Shown in pieces: positions 8,925 to 17,485 of a DNA stretch of 64,000 nucleotides; position 1 is the stretch's first letter; every line of letters begins with the position of its first letter. Origin of the DNA: Phenylobacterium sp. (GTDB lineage Bacteria > Pseudomonadota > Alphaproteobacteria > Caulobacterales > Caulobacteraceae); the NCBI RefSeq assembly GCF_013911965.1, contig NZ_JACESE010000004.1, forward strand, positions 186,001 to 250,000. The letters are read 5' to 3'. Both the position numbers and the translations under genes were made by a program. Under the pieces are notes generated by a model. That model was not told the origin of the DNA, ran no database searches, and saw only the letters and a program-made list of their open reading frames with translations.

Positions 8925-9946
8925 CCCTCGACCTGCCGCTCATCTGGGCCGGCATCATCGCCCTGTCCGTCCTGCTCTATGTCATGCTCGACGGGTTCGA
9001 TCTGGGCCTGGGCATACTGTTCCCCTTCGCGCGCTCGCCGCGCGACCGGGACGTCATGATGAACACGGTGGCCCCCTTCTGGGACGGCAACGAGACCTGG
9101 CTGGTCCTCGGCGGCGGCGGCCTCTTCGCCGCCTTCCCCGTGGCCTATGCGGTGCTCATGCCGGCCCTGTACGCGCCGGTCCTGCTGATGCTGATGGCGT
9201 TGATCCTGCGGGGCGTGGCCTTCGAGTTCCGGCCCCGCGGCGGCGAACGCGGCAAGGCCTTCTGGACCGCCGCCTTCGCCGCGGGCTCCACCGCGGCGGC
9301 CTTCGCCCAGGGGCTCGTCCTGGGCGGCTTCATCCAGGGCGTCTCGCTGGACGGAGAGGCCTTCGGCGGCGGCCCCCTCGACTGGCTCACCCCCTACACC
9401 CTGCTGGTGGCGGTGGGCCTCGTGGCGGGCTACGCCCTGCTGGGCGCCACCTGGCTCATCTGGCGCACCGAGGACGAGCTGCACGGCGACGCACGCCGCT
9501 GGGCTTGGCGCTCGGCGATCGCCACGGCGGTCCTGCTGGGCGCCGTCAGCCTGGCCACCCTGTTCGTCCACCCGCAGGTGGCGGCGCGCTGGGGGTTCGC
9601 CATCGGGGACTACGACTTCGACCGGCTGGGCCTGCTTTCGCCCATCCCCCTGCTGGGCCTGGCGGGCCTGCTGCTGATCGTGCGGGGCCTGAAGCGCCAC
9701 AGCCACCTGCAGCCCTTCCTCGGCTCGCTGATCGTCTTCCTGTCGGGCTATATCGGCCTGGCCGTCGGCTTCTTCCCCGACATCGTCCCCTACGACCTGA
9801 CCTATCGGGAGGCGGCCTCGGAGGACAATGCGCTGGCCCTGATGCTGGTGGGAGTCGCCATCCTGCTGCCGATGATCATCGCCTATACGATCTGGGTCTA
9901 CTGGGTCTTCCGCGGCAAGGTCGGGGCCGATGCCGGATATCATTGA
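8921..9946 (+). CDS. cydB: Cytochrome bd-type ubiquinol oxidase subunit II
   Basis: Subunit II is the structural partner of CydA in the membrane. The product has 341 residues, beginning MTLDLPLIWAGI and containing the family hallmark VMLDGFDLGLGIL, then NETWLVLGGGGLFAAFP. ATG 8921 overlaps the cydA stop (ATGA) and has GGGGAGG at 8907-8913. The same frame is open far upstream inside cydA, but the strong ribosome site and the family-typical N-terminus fix this start. The C-terminus (IWVYWVFRGKV) overlaps the start of a 50-residue third gene by 17 bases. Confidence 0.95.
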   Translation: MTLDLPLIWAGIIALSVLLYVMLDGFDLGLGILFPFARSPRDRDVMMNTVAPFWDGNETWLVLGGGGLFAAFPVAYAVLMPALYAPVLLMLMALILRGVAFEFRPRGGERGKAFWTAAFAAGSTAAAFAQGLVLGGFIQGVSLDGEAFGGGPLDWLTPYTLLVAVGLVAGYALLGATWLIWRTEDELHGDARRWAWRSAIATAVLLGAVSLATLFVHPQVAARWGFAIGDYDFDRLGLLSPIPLLGLAGLLLIVRGLKRHSHLQPFLGSLIVFLSGYIGLAVGFFPDIVPYDLTYREAASEDNALALMLVGVAILLPMIIAYTIWVYWVFRGKVGADAGYH

Positions 9947-10082
9947 GGGTCCGCCGGAGGACGAGGCTGCGCCGGCGCCGCTTTGGCGACGCCTCGCCTG
10001 GTTCGCCGGCCTGGCCCTGGCCGGTCTCGGCGCCACCGCGGCCGTGGCCTACGCCCTGCGCGCCCTGCTCGGTCTCGAATGA
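9930..10082 (+). CDS. Small CydX-like/DUF2474-type subunit of the bd oxidase
   Basis: This 50-residue frame starts inside the end of cydB. After a short acidic, proline-rich head it has PLWRRLAWFAGLALAGLG and then an alanine-rich helix ending YALRALLGLE. A single membrane helix preceded by WRRL-W-F is the pattern of DUF2474, a tiny protein encoded right after the CIO oxidase genes in many proteobacteria. It probably plays the stabilising role CydX plays in E. coli. The ATG has no clear ribosome site, so coupling to cydB translation is likely. Identification rests on position and motif; function is inferred. Confidence 0.7.
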   Translation: MPDIIEGPPEDEAAPAPLWRRLAWFAGLALAGLGATAAVAYALRALLGLE

Positions 10083-10122
10083 GCCCCTCCCCATGGCCGA
10101 CCATCGCCGCTAGAAGCCCGCC

Positions 10123-10800
10123 ATGACCGCGCCCGACTGCCGCCTCTATCTGATCACGCCCCCCGTCATCTCCGATCTGGCGGCCTTCGGCCGCGACCTC
10201 GCCCATGCGCTGGACGCCGGCGACGTCGCCGCCCTGCAGATCCGCCTGAAGGACGCCCCCGATGAGATCGTCGCCGCCGCCGTCGACGCGCTCGCCCCGA
10301 TCGCCCAGAGCCGCGGCGTCGCGGTGATCCTGAACGACCGGCCCGACCTCGCCGCCCGCCTCGGCTGCGACGGCGTCCATATCGGCCAGGACGACATGCC
10401 CTATGACGAGGCCCGCCGGATCATGGGCCGCGACGCCATGATCGGGGTGACCTGCCACGACAGCCGCCACCTGGCCATGGAGGCGGCCGAGGCCGGCGCC
10501 GACTACGTCGCCTTCGGCGCCTTCTTTCCCACCGCCACCAAGGCGGCCAAGACCCGGGCCGAGCCGGAGATCCTCACCATCTGGCAGGAGACGATGGAGG
10601 TCCCCTGCGTCGCCATCGGCGGGATCACGGCCGACAACGCCGAGGACCTGGCCGCCGCCGGCGCCGACTTCCTGGCCGTCTCCGGCGGGGTCTGGAACCA
10701 TCCGGAAGGCCCGGCCCGGGCGGTCGCGGCCCTCGATGCGGCCATCGCGCGCGGGCTAGAGCGACGGGCGCGCCTTGCCACCGGCGGGTCGCCCGACTAG
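10123..10800 (+). CDS. thiE: Thiamine phosphate synthase
   Basis: ThiE joins the hydroxymethylpyrimidine and thiazole phosphates to make thiamine phosphate. The 225-residue protein is a TIM barrel with QIRLKD in place of the usual QLREK, then [40 protein letters not shown] and VAIGGI near the phosphate site. The pyrophosphate-binding loop (GVTCHDS) differs from the common G-x-S-x-H form, which is frequent in alphaproteobacterial paralogues; a related TIM-barrel role cannot be excluded. It stands alone, away from other thiamine genes, with no TPP riboswitch seen upstream. Confidence 0.85.
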   Translation: MTAPDCRLYLITPPVISDLAAFGRDLAHALDAGDVAALQIRLKDAPDEIVAAAVDALAPIAQSRGVAVILNDRPDLAARLGCDGVHIGQDDMPYDEARRIMGRDAMIGVTCHDSRHLAMEAAEAGADYVAFGAFFPTATKAAKTRAEPEILTIWQETMEVPCVAIGGITADNAEDLAAAGADFLAVSGGVWNHPEGPARAVAALDAAIARGLERRARLATGGSPD

Positions 10801-10877
10801 GTTCCGCCGCCGATTTCCCGCCCGAGACGACGCCAGGCCCGACCTGCCGGCGGACCAAGCGCGCACTGGATAAGACC

Positions 10878-11672
10878 GTGGCCACCCAAACCGCACTCCT
10901 GAAAGTCATGTCCGATGCGGCCCGCAAGGCTGCGCGCGGGCTCAACCGCGACTTCGGCGAACTGACCGAACTGCAGGTCTCCAAGAAGAGCGCCGCCGAT
11001 TTCGTTTCGGCCGCCGACATCAAGGCCGAGCAGACCCTCTTCGAGGCGCTCACCGCCGCACGCCCCGGCTACGGCTTCCTCGGCGAGGAACGCGGCATGG
11101 TGGAGGGGACCGACAAGACCCACACCTGGATCGTCGACCCGCTCGACGGCACCACCAACTTCCTGCACGCCATCCCGCACTTCGCCATCAACATCGCCCT
11201 TCAGCGCGAGGGGGCGATCGTCGCGGCGGTGACCTACAATCCGGTGACCAACGAGCTGTTCTGGGCCGAGAAGGGCAAGGGCTGCTTCCTCAACGACCAC
11301 CGCCTGCGGGTGGCGGCGCGCAAGCGCTTCGACGAGGCGGTCTTCGCCACCGGCATCCCCTTCCTGGGCCACGGCCAGCACGCCAAGTTCCTGAAGGAGC
11401 TGCACCAGATCAGCCAGCGCGTGGCCGGCGTCCGCCGCTTCGGCTCGGCCGCGCTGGACATGGCCTATGTCGCCGCGGGCCGCTTCGACGGCTATTGGGA
11501 GCGCGACCTCAGCGCCTGGGACCTGGCGGCCGGGATCCTGCTGATCACCGAGGCCGGCGGCAAGGTGACCGACGCCGACGGCGGCGAGGACGTGCTCGCC
11601 GCCCGCTCGGTCTGCGCGGCCAATCTCGAACTGCATCCGCAGCTCCTGGAGCGCCTGCGCGCGGCGGCCTGA
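10878..11672 (+). CDS. suhB: Inositol monophosphatase family protein
   Basis: This family hydrolyses inositol-1-phosphate and related sugar phosphates using magnesium; E. coli SuhB also acts in rRNA transcription. The 264-residue product has the metal-site motifs GEERGMV, WIVDPLDGTTNFLH and WDLAAGILLITEAGG. The start is a GTG (10878), giving MATQTALLKVMSDAARKA, which matches the family N-terminus. The true substrate cannot be told from sequence. Confidence 0.9.
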   Translation: MATQTALLKVMSDAARKAARGLNRDFGELTELQVSKKSAADFVSAADIKAEQTLFEALTAARPGYGFLGEERGMVEGTDKTHTWIVDPLDGTTNFLHAIPHFAINIALQREGAIVAAVTYNPVTNELFWAEKGKGCFLNDHRLRVAARKRFDEAVFATGIPFLGHGQHAKFLKELHQISQRVAGVRRFGSAALDMAYVAAGRFDGYWERDLSAWDLAAGILLITEAGGKVTDADGGEDVLAARSVCAANLELHPQLLERLRAAA

Positions 11673-11689
11673 GACCCCGGCCGGGAAGC

Positions 11690-11720
11690 TTGACGGAAAC
11701 GTCACAGGCCCAGGCTAGAC
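11690..11720 (+). promoter_or_regulatory. Candidate sigma-70-type promoter giving a leaderless mRNA
   Basis: TTGACG (11690-11695) is followed 18 bases later by GCTAGAC (11714-11720), resembling the Caulobacter housekeeping -10 form GCTANAWC. The downstream gene's ATG is only seven bases past the -10 element and has no ribosome site, so the transcript would be leaderless or nearly so. Proposed from sequence only. Confidence 0.4.
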
Positions 11721-11727
11721 CGCGGGC

Positions 11728-12753
11728 ATGACACGCCTGACCCGCCGCGGCTTCGCCGCCGTCTCCCTGGCCGCTCTCGCCGCGCCGGCCTTCGCGGCGC
11801 CGGCGAAACGCCCCATCGTCATCGCTCACCGCGGATCCAGCGGGGAGCGGCCGGAGCATACGCCCATGGCCTATCGCCGTGCGGTCGAGCAGGGCGCCGA
11901 CTACATCGAGCCCGACCTGGTCATGACCAGGGACGGCGTGCTGGTCGCGCGTCACGAGAACGAGATCTCCGAGACCACCGACATCGCCAGCCGTCCGGAA
12001 TTCGCCGGCCGCCGGACGAAGAAGACGATCGACGGGGCCACGATCGAAGGCTGGTTCACCGAGGACTTCACCCTCGCCGAGCTGAAGACCCTGCGTGCGG
12101 TCGAACGCCTGCCGAAGCTGCGGCCGCAGAGCGCCGCCTTCAGCGGCCAGGAGACGATCCCGACCTTCCAGGAGGTGGTCGACCTGGCCCGCGCCGAAAG
12201 CGTCCGGACCGGCCGGACGATCGGCGTCTATCCCGAGATGAAGCATCCGACCTATTTCGGGAAGATCGGCCTGCCGATGGTCGAGACCCTGGTCGGCGCG
12301 TTGAAGGACAACGGCCTGGACGCCCGCGACGCGCCGGTCTTCGTCCAGTGCTTCGAACCCGGGCCGCTGCGCGCCTTCCGCGGCCTGTCGAAGACCCCGA
12401 CGGTCATGCTGGCCGGCGCCGGGCCCCTGCCCGAGAACCTGCTGGCCGAACTGGCCGAGTTCTCCGACGGCTTCGGGCCGGAGCTTCGCATGGTGCTCGA
12501 CATGAGCACGCCCGACCTGGCGCCCACGCCCCTGATCGCGCAGGCGCAGGCCGCGGGCATGCAGGTCCATCCCTGGACGGTGCGCGCGGAGAACGTCTTC
12601 CTGCCGCCGGTCCTGCAGAAGGGCCAGGACCCCGCCGCCCACGGCGACGCCGCGGCCATCCTGCGCGCCCTCTACGCCGCCGGCGTCGACGGCGTCTTCA
12701 CCGACTTCCCGGACCTGGCGGCCCGGGTGCGGGCGGAGGTGTTCGACGGCTGA
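11728..12753 (+). CDS. glpQ: Secreted glycerophosphodiester phosphodiesterase
   Basis: This enzyme cleaves glycerophosphodiesters from lipid breakdown to glycerol-3-phosphate and an alcohol in the periplasm. The N-terminus has TRRGF followed by an alanine-rich hydrophobic stretch ending APAFAAP, a Tat-like or Sec signal peptide. The mature TIM barrel shows IVIAHRGSSGERPEHT, then YIEPDLVMTRDGVLVARHE, which carry the catalytic histidine and metal-binding acids, and a late GVDGVFTDFPDLA. At 341 residues it fits the periplasmic GlpQ branch. It converges on an ABC exporter gene with only four bases between stops. Confidence 0.9.
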   Translation: MTRLTRRGFAAVSLAALAAPAFAAPAKRPIVIAHRGSSGERPEHTPMAYRRAVEQGADYIEPDLVMTRDGVLVARHENEISETTDIASRPEFAGRRTKKTIDGATIEGWFTEDFTLAELKTLRAVERLPKLRPQSAAFSGQETIPTFQEVVDLARAESVRTGRTIGVYPEMKHPTYFGKIGLPMVETLVGALKDNGLDARDAPVFVQCFEPGPLRAFRGLSKTPTVMLAGAGPLPENLLAELAEFSDGFGPELRMVLDMSTPDLAPTPLIAQAQAAGMQVHPWTVRAENVFLPPVLQKGQDPAAHGDAAAILRALYAAGVDGVFTDFPDLAARVRAEVFDG

Positions 12754-12757
12754 GGCC

Positions 12758-14620
12758 TCAGGCCGCCTCGCCGAACTGCAGGGCCGCCAGGCGCGCATAG
12801 AGCCCGCCGCGCGCGGAGAGCTCGGCGTGCGTCCCCTCCTCGACCACCCGGCCTTCGTCCATGACCACGATCCGGTCGGCCTTGAGCACGGTGGCCAGAC
12901 GGTGGGCGATGACGAGGGTGGTGCGGCCGCTCATGGCCTCGTCCAGCGCCTGCTGGACCAGGCGTTCGTTCTCGGCGTCCAGCGCGCTCGTCGCCTCGTC
13001 GAGCAGCAGGACAGGCGCTTCGCGGACCAGGGCGCGGGCGATCGCCAGCCTCTGGCGCTGGCCGCCCGAGAGGCTGCGGGCGCGGTCGCCGAGCGGCGTA
13101 TCGAACCCCTGGGGCAGTGCGGCCACGAAGCTCTCGGCCTGGGCCGCCCGGGCGGCGGCGGCGATCTCCTGCGGCGAGGCGTCCGGGCGGGCGAAGGCGA
13201 TGTTCTCCGCGGCCGAGCCGGAGAAGAGCGGCGAGTCCTGGGCCACCAGAGCCGTGCGGGCGCGAACCTCGCGAGGATCGGCCTGGCGCAGGTCGACGCC
13301 GTCCAGACGGATCACGCCGGTCTGCGGATCGTAGAAGCGGAGCAGGAGGCGGAAGACCGTGCTCTTCCCCGATCCCGAAGGCCCGACCAGGGCCACCCGC
13401 TCGCCCGGCCGGACGCTCAGGGAGAAGCCCCGGAGCGCGGGAAGCTCCGGCCGGCCCGGATAGGCGAAGGTGACGTCCTCGAAGCCGATCTCGCCCCGCG
13501 CCGGGACCGGCAGGGCGGTCGGCCGAGCCGGCGCGGCGATGGTCGGCCGGGCGTCGAGCAGCTCGGCGATGCGGTCCATGGCGCCGGCCGCCTTCTGCAC
13601 CTCGCCCCAGGTCTCGCCGAGCGCGCCCACCGAGCCGGCGGCCATCACCGCCAGAAAGGCGAACTGGAAGAGCGCGCCCCAGCTCATCTCGCCGCGCAGG
13701 CCGGCATGCACGCCCAGCCAGAAGACCGCCACCACGCCGCCGAAGACGAGACCGATGACCAGCGCCGTCATCACCGCCCGCGCCCGCATGCGGCGCAGGG
13801 AGGTCGAGAAGGCCGCCTCGACCGCGCCGGAGAAGCGCCGCGACGCTCCGGCCTCGCCTCCGAAGGCCTGGACGGTCTCGAGCGCCTCCAGGGTCTCGCC
13901 CGCCTGGCCGACGGCGCCGGCGAACTGGTCCTGGGTGGAGACGGTCAGCCGGCGCACGCGGCGTCCGAAGAGGAAGAGCGGCGCAAGGATCACCGGGAAG
14001 ATCAGCAGCACCAGGCCGGTCAGGCGGGGGCTGACCCAGACCAGGAGGGCCACGGCGCCGATCAGCGTCAGCAGGTTCCGCAAGGCCGAGGAGACCGAGG
14101 CGCCCAGCAGGTTCTCGACGATCTGGATGTCGGTGGTCAGGCGCGAGAGCACCTCGCCCGTCCGCAGGCGCAGGAAGAATCCCGGGTCGAGCGTCAGGAT
14201 GTGGCCATAGACCGCCTGACGCAGGTCGGCGACGATCCGCTCGGCGAGCTTGGTGACGAAGAAGTACCGCAGCGCCGAGGAGGCCGCGAGCGCCAGCGCC
14301 ACGCCCCCGATCAGCAGAAACCAGAGATCGACCCGTTCGGCCGCGACGCCGGGCCGGGTGAGGCCGTCCACCAGCAGGCGCACTGCGCCCGAAAGGCCCA
14401 GCGTGGCCGCCGTCGCCGTCAGCAGGAAGACGAGCGCGCCCAGGGCGTCGGCGCCATGGCGGCGGGCATAGGGGAGGAGGCGGCGCAGGGCGCCGACATT
14501 GCGGCTGCGCGGCCGCCGCGCGGCCGCCTCGTCCAGGCTCTGGGCCAGTTCCGCCCCGGCGCCGGGCCGTCCCTCGGCCGGAGCCTCGGACGGGTCGGGC
14601 TGGGGGGTGATGTCACTCAT
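12758..14620 (-). CDS. ABC exporter, fused membrane and ATPase domains (MsbA/LmrA type)
   Basis: A half-transporter that dimerises in the inner membrane and uses ATP to export lipids or drugs. The 620-residue product has about six helices in its first 320 residues, then an ATPase domain with Walker A GPSGSGKST, signature LSGGQRQRLAIARAL, Walker B VLLLDEATSALD and switch histidine VIAHRLATV. I start at ATG 14620 (MSDITPQPD): the upstream 44 codons of the open frame overlap the rpmE promoter and look non-coding. The N-terminus has a 50-residue hydrophilic, acidic extension. It is divergent from rpmE. Substrate unknown. Confidence 0.92.
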   Translation of the reverse strand: MSDITPQPDPSEAPAEGRPGAGAELAQSLDEAAARRPRSRNVGALRRLLPYARRHGADALGALVFLLTATAATLGLSGAVRLLVDGLTRPGVAAERVDLWFLLIGGVALALAASSALRYFFVTKLAERIVADLRQAVYGHILTLDPGFFLRLRTGEVLSRLTTDIQIVENLLGASVSSALRNLLTLIGAVALLVWVSPRLTGLVLLIFPVILAPLFLFGRRVRRLTVSTQDQFAGAVGQAGETLEALETVQAFGGEAGASRRFSGAVEAAFSTSLRRMRARAVMTALVIGLVFGGVVAVFWLGVHAGLRGEMSWGALFQFAFLAVMAAGSVGALGETWGEVQKAAGAMDRIAELLDARPTIAAPARPTALPVPARGEIGFEDVTFAYPGRPELPALRGFSLSVRPGERVALVGPSGSGKSTVFRLLLRFYDPQTGVIRLDGVDLRQADPREVRARTALVAQDSPLFSGSAAENIAFARPDASPQEIAAAARAAQAESFVAALPQGFDTPLGDRARSLSGGQRQRLAIARALVREAPVLLLDEATSALDAENERLVQQALDEAMSGRTTLVIAHRLATVLKADRIVVMDEGRVVEEGTHAELSARGGLYARLAALQFGEAA

Positions 14621-14635
14621 GGAATCCGTGCGCCC

Positions 14636-14664
14636 TTGCTTCAGGGCCGCCGTTTCTGTATACG
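14636..14664 (+). promoter_or_regulatory. Candidate rpmE promoter
   Basis: TTGCTT (14636-14641), exactly 17 bases, then TATACG (14659-14664): a good match to the housekeeping sigma consensus. It would start transcription near 14671 and give a leader of about 68 bases for rpmE. It lies in the divergent gap just outside the exporter start. Confidence 0.5.
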
Positions 14665-14738
14665 CGCGGCTCGTTTGCGCGCCGGCCCTTAAGCCCGGCT
14701 GCGCATGACCTGCTGCTCTTACGTCGGTTGTCCTCGCG

Positions 14739-14963
14739 ATGAAACAAGACACCCACCCGGACTATCACTTCATCACGGTGGTGATGACGGATGGCACGAC
14801 CTACCAGACCCGTTCGACCTACGGGAAGGAAGGCGCGACCCTGAACCTGGACATCGATCCGAAGACGCACCCGGCCTGGACCGGCGGCTCGCAGACCCTG
14901 CTGGACCGCGGCGGCCGCGTGTCGCGCTTCAACGCCAAGTTCGGCGCCTTCACCCGCAAGTAA
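14739..14963 (+). CDS. rpmE: 50S ribosomal protein bL31, zinc-independent form
   Basis: bL31 sits at the central protuberance and helps bridge the subunits. The 74-residue product has [17 protein letters not shown], a long lysine- and glycine-bearing middle, and [14 protein letters not shown] at the end. It has no cysteines at all, so it is the form lacking the zinc-binding CxxC pairs, as is common in alphaproteobacteria. The gene is monocistronic with a promoter candidate upstream and a perfect terminator 45 bases after its stop. Confidence 0.96.
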   Translation: MKQDTHPDYHFITVVMTDGTTYQTRSTYGKEGATLNLDIDPKTHPAWTGGSQTLLDRGGRVSRFNAKFGAFTRK

Positions 14964-15008
14964 GCCGTTCCCGGCCGCTCCGGCGGCCGGACACGCACCG
15001 CGGACACG

Positions 15009-15042
15009 AAAAACGCCGGAGGCCTGCGCCTCCGGCGTTTTT
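15009..15042. terminator. Bidirectional intrinsic terminator between rpmE and rcdA
   Basis: A perfect 15-bp stem (15009-15023 with 15028-15042) closes a CTGC loop. The stem is bounded by A5 on the left and T5 on the right, so it can terminate plus-strand rpmE and minus-strand rcdA transcripts alike; both genes converge on it. Confidence 0.92.
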
Positions 15043-15064
15043 CCGTGCCTGAAACCGCCCCTGC

Positions 15065-15583
15065 TCAGGCGGCGCCGAAGGCGCTCTTGAGACGGTCGAA
15101 CTGGCTCAGCACCGGATTGGGGCCGGCGACCTCGCCCGCATCCACATACATGCGGCGGTCCAGGTGGCGGACGCGCTCGAACAGCCGCTCGGAGCGTTCC
15201 ACCAGTTCGACCAGGCCCGCCGGCAGCAGCTCTAGCGCCTCGGCCGGTCCCCGCGGCGCGTCAGCGGCGAGACGGTAGCGGTCCTCGCAGGCGGCCTCAG
15301 GGGCCATGTCCCCTTCCTTGACGGCCCGCTGCACCAGCAGCCAGGACGCCACCTGCATCAGGCGGGTCGTGAGGCGCATGCTCTCGGCGGCGTAGGCCAG
15401 GGCGGCGCTGCGGTCCAGGCGCTTGGATTCCTGCCGGCCCGCCCCGTCCAGATAGGCGGCGGTGATCTCGACCAGCTCCATGCCTTCCAGGAAGGTGCGC
15501 TCGAACAGTTCGGAGCGGGCGAAGTCCTGGACGACATCGGCGCGCCAGGGCGTCTCCTGCGCGTTGAGTTCGTTCATAATCAT
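15065..15583 (-). CDS. rcdA: RcdA-like protein (DUF1465), adaptor for regulated CtrA proteolysis
   Basis: In Caulobacter, RcdA works with CpdR, PopA and ClpXP to bring the cell-cycle regulator CtrA to degradation at the G1-S transition. The product, about 172 residues, is mainly helical. Family-like segments are FARSELFERTFLEGMELVE, AAYLDGAGRQESKRLDR, and SMRLTTRLMQVASWLLVQR. Several ATGs are clustered; I chose 15583 because AGGGG lies seven bases before it. Frames extending further upstream are Arg/Gly-rich and unlikely. A DUF1192 gene follows upstream on the same strand. The RcdA assignment is from remembered family resemblance and Caulobacterales context; the role here is inferred. Confidence 0.75.
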   Translation of the reverse strand: MIMNELNAQETPWRADVVQDFARSELFERTFLEGMELVEITAAYLDGAGRQESKRLDRSAALAYAAESMRLTTRLMQVASWLLVQRAVKEGDMAPEAACEDRYRLAADAPRGPAEALELLPAGLVELVERSERLFERVRHLDRRMYVDAGEVAGPNPVLSQFDRLKSAFGAA

Positions 15584-15717
15584 CATCAAGCCCCTGACTG
15601 CCGCACTGCCGGACGAGCCATCGTCCGTGGTCCTGCGGTGTGCAACCCCCGTGCCATCCCCCACCCTGCGCCATGGCGTCACGCCCCGGAATGGGCGCAG
15701 GGCCGGCGGGCCGGCGA

Positions 15718-15924
15718 CTACTCGCTACTCGTCCTGAAAAGAGCGTCGGCCGCCGCGCGTCCCGCCCGCTTCTTGTCGATCTGGGCCCGCGTGCGGGCGA
15801 CCTCCGCCTCCAGAAGGGCCACCCGCGCCTCGAGTTCCTCCACGCCGTAGAGTTCGAGATCCTCGCGCGCGGCCTCGGCCAACCGCTGGCCCCGGCCCAT
15901 GCGCGCCTCGGCAGGTTCGTCCAT
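15718..15924 (-). CDS. DUF1192 small coiled-coil protein
   Basis: A 68-residue protein starting MDEPAEARMGRGQ, with the DUF1192 core: VEELEARVALLEAEVARTR, then a lysine/arginine-rich AQIDKKRAGRAAADALF. The heptad-like pattern from about residue 28 to 50 predicts a short coiled coil. The family is confined largely to alphaproteobacteria and has no known role. It is on the same strand as rcdA and 134 bases before it, so it may be co-transcribed. It overlaps no other real gene. Confidence 0.75.
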   Translation of the reverse strand: MDEPAEARMGRGQRLAEAAREDLELYGVEELEARVALLEAEVARTRAQIDKKRAGRAAADALFRTSSE

Positions 15925-16017
15925 CGCCTGGGCCGCCTCCCCTTTGCCTCCGGTCCCCCCGAGGGTCTATCCAAGCCCCAACGCCGATCAGAGCGCAAGC
16001 ACGAGGAGGCCACACCC

Positions 16018-17007
16018 ATGGGTCAAACGACCATCCCCGACCAGATGACCGCCGTCGCCGTCAAGGATGGCAAAGGTCCCGCCGAGGCGCTGCACGTGGT
16101 CGAGACGCCCACGCCGGCCCCGGGGCCCGGCCAGATCCTGGTCCGCGTCGAGGCCGCCGGGGTGAACCGCCCCGACATCCTGCAGCGCCTGGGCTACTAC
16201 CCGCCGCCCGCCGGGTCTCCGGACACGCTCGGCCTGGAGATCGCCGGCGAGGTGGTCGCAGCCGCCGGCCGCTGGCAGGTCGGCGACAGGGTCTGCGCCC
16301 TGCTGGGCGGCGGCGGCTATGCGCAGTACGCCGTCTGCGACGCCCGCCACGCCCTGCCCATTCCTCAAGGCTTGAGCGCCGTCGAGGCGGCCGGCCTGCC
16401 GGAGACCGTGTTCACCGTCTACGCCAACGTCTTCGAGCATGGCGGACTGAAGGCGGGCGAGACGCTCATGGTCCACGGCGCCACCTCCGGCATCGGGACC
16501 ACGGCGATCCAGATGGCCAAGGCCGCCGGCGCCAAGGTGATCGCCACCGCCCGGGGTGCGACCAAGGCCCGCCAGGCCAAGGACCTCGGCGCCGACGTGG
16601 CGATCGACGCCACGGCCGAGGACTTCGCCGAGGTCGCCCGCGCCGAAGGCGGGGTCGATGTGATCCTCGACATGGTCGGCGGCGACTATTTCGCCAAGAA
16701 CGTCGCGGCCCTGAACACCGGCGGGCGCATCGTCTTCATCGCCTCCCTCGGCGGCGGAAAGGCCGAGCTGAACATCGGTCAGCTGATGCAGAAGCGGGCG
16801 GTCGTCACCGGATCGACCCTGCGTCCGCGCGACGCCGACGAGAAGGCGCGCCTGGCCGCGGCGGTGGAAGCGACGGTCTGGCCCTGGATCGCGGCCGGCA
16901 AGGTGCGCCCGCAGATCGACAAGACCTTTCCGCTGAGCCAGGCCGACCTGGCCCACGCCCATCTGGAAGCCGGCGGTCACGTGGGCAAGGTGGTGCTGAC
17001 GCTCTGA
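16018..17007 (+). CDS. NAD(P)H:quinone oxidoreductase, zinc-independent MDR family
   Basis: Members of this medium-chain branch reduce quinones or enals with NADPH in the cytoplasm. The 329-residue product has a GroES-like N-terminal domain (VRVEAAGVNRPDILQRLGYY, PGxDTLGLEIAGEV type segment) and a Rossmann domain with VHGATSGIGTTAIQMAK. The zinc-ligand cysteines of alcohol dehydrogenases are absent. ATG 16018 has a perfect AGGAGG at 16004-16009; the frame is open upstream, but that part overlaps the DUF1192 gene and is rejected. It resembles PIG3/QOR proteins (yhdH/qor type). No partner gene points to a substrate. Confidence 0.88.
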   Translation: MGQTTIPDQMTAVAVKDGKGPAEALHVVETPTPAPGPGQILVRVEAAGVNRPDILQRLGYYPPPAGSPDTLGLEIAGEVVAAAGRWQVGDRVCALLGGGGYAQYAVCDARHALPIPQGLSAVEAAGLPETVFTVYANVFEHGGLKAGETLMVHGATSGIGTTAIQMAKAAGAKVIATARGATKARQAKDLGADVAIDATAEDFAEVARAEGGVDVILDMVGGDYFAKNVAALNTGGRIVFIASLGGGKAELNIGQLMQKRAVVTGSTLRPRDADEKARLAAAVEATVWPWIAAGKVRPQIDKTFPLSQADLAHAHLEAGGHVGKVVLTL

Positions 17008-17485
17008 CGCGGCGGACGCTGTACCGCGCACAAGAACGGCCCGCCGGGCCGTGCTGCGCCGCTGCATCGGGCGCGGCGCGGCCGCAGCGTGGCGGCGCTG
17101 TGGCGAGGCGACTGATCGGGCCGCCGCAACCCGTTGGCGCACATCGGATAATTTGTGTCAGACTTGTAAGATCATAAGCGTTGACGCTGCGATAGCGCTC
17201 CCGCACGCTTGCGCCTGATCGCGCGGTCGGACGCTCCCCTGCGGGGCCGCCCCACCGGACGCGATGCAAGAACGACCGGGCCGAAAGACGCCCGGCAGGA
17301 GGAATGCGCTGTGACCTGCCCGTCCCCTCAGACGGTCCCCGTCGGCTGAGCCAGATGCCGCCGGTCGAAACCGCCCATCCTTCCGAATTCCGCGGCCTTC
17401 GTCGCCGCCGCTCCGGCGCACCCGTATTTCAGCGCCGCCCCATGCCCTGCCCACATATTTCAGCCTTTGCCGCCCGGAGATTTTG
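17008..17485 (+). other. 478-base gap before the symporter cluster: hairpins and a possible leader frame
   Basis: No convincing gene. Seen in order: a 7-bp hairpin ACGGCCC/GGGCCGT (17036-17052) that may end the oxidoreductase transcript; an AT-rich patch around 17148-17178 (GGATAATTTGTG) that could hold a promoter; a 6-bp hairpin CCGGGC/GCCCGG (17276-17295); then AGGAGG (17297-17302) with a GTG eight bases on that opens a 12-codon frame ending at 17349. A 60-codon frame (17304-17486) overlaps the next start by TGATG, but its third-position GC is clearly below that of the real genes here. Confidence 0.4.
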
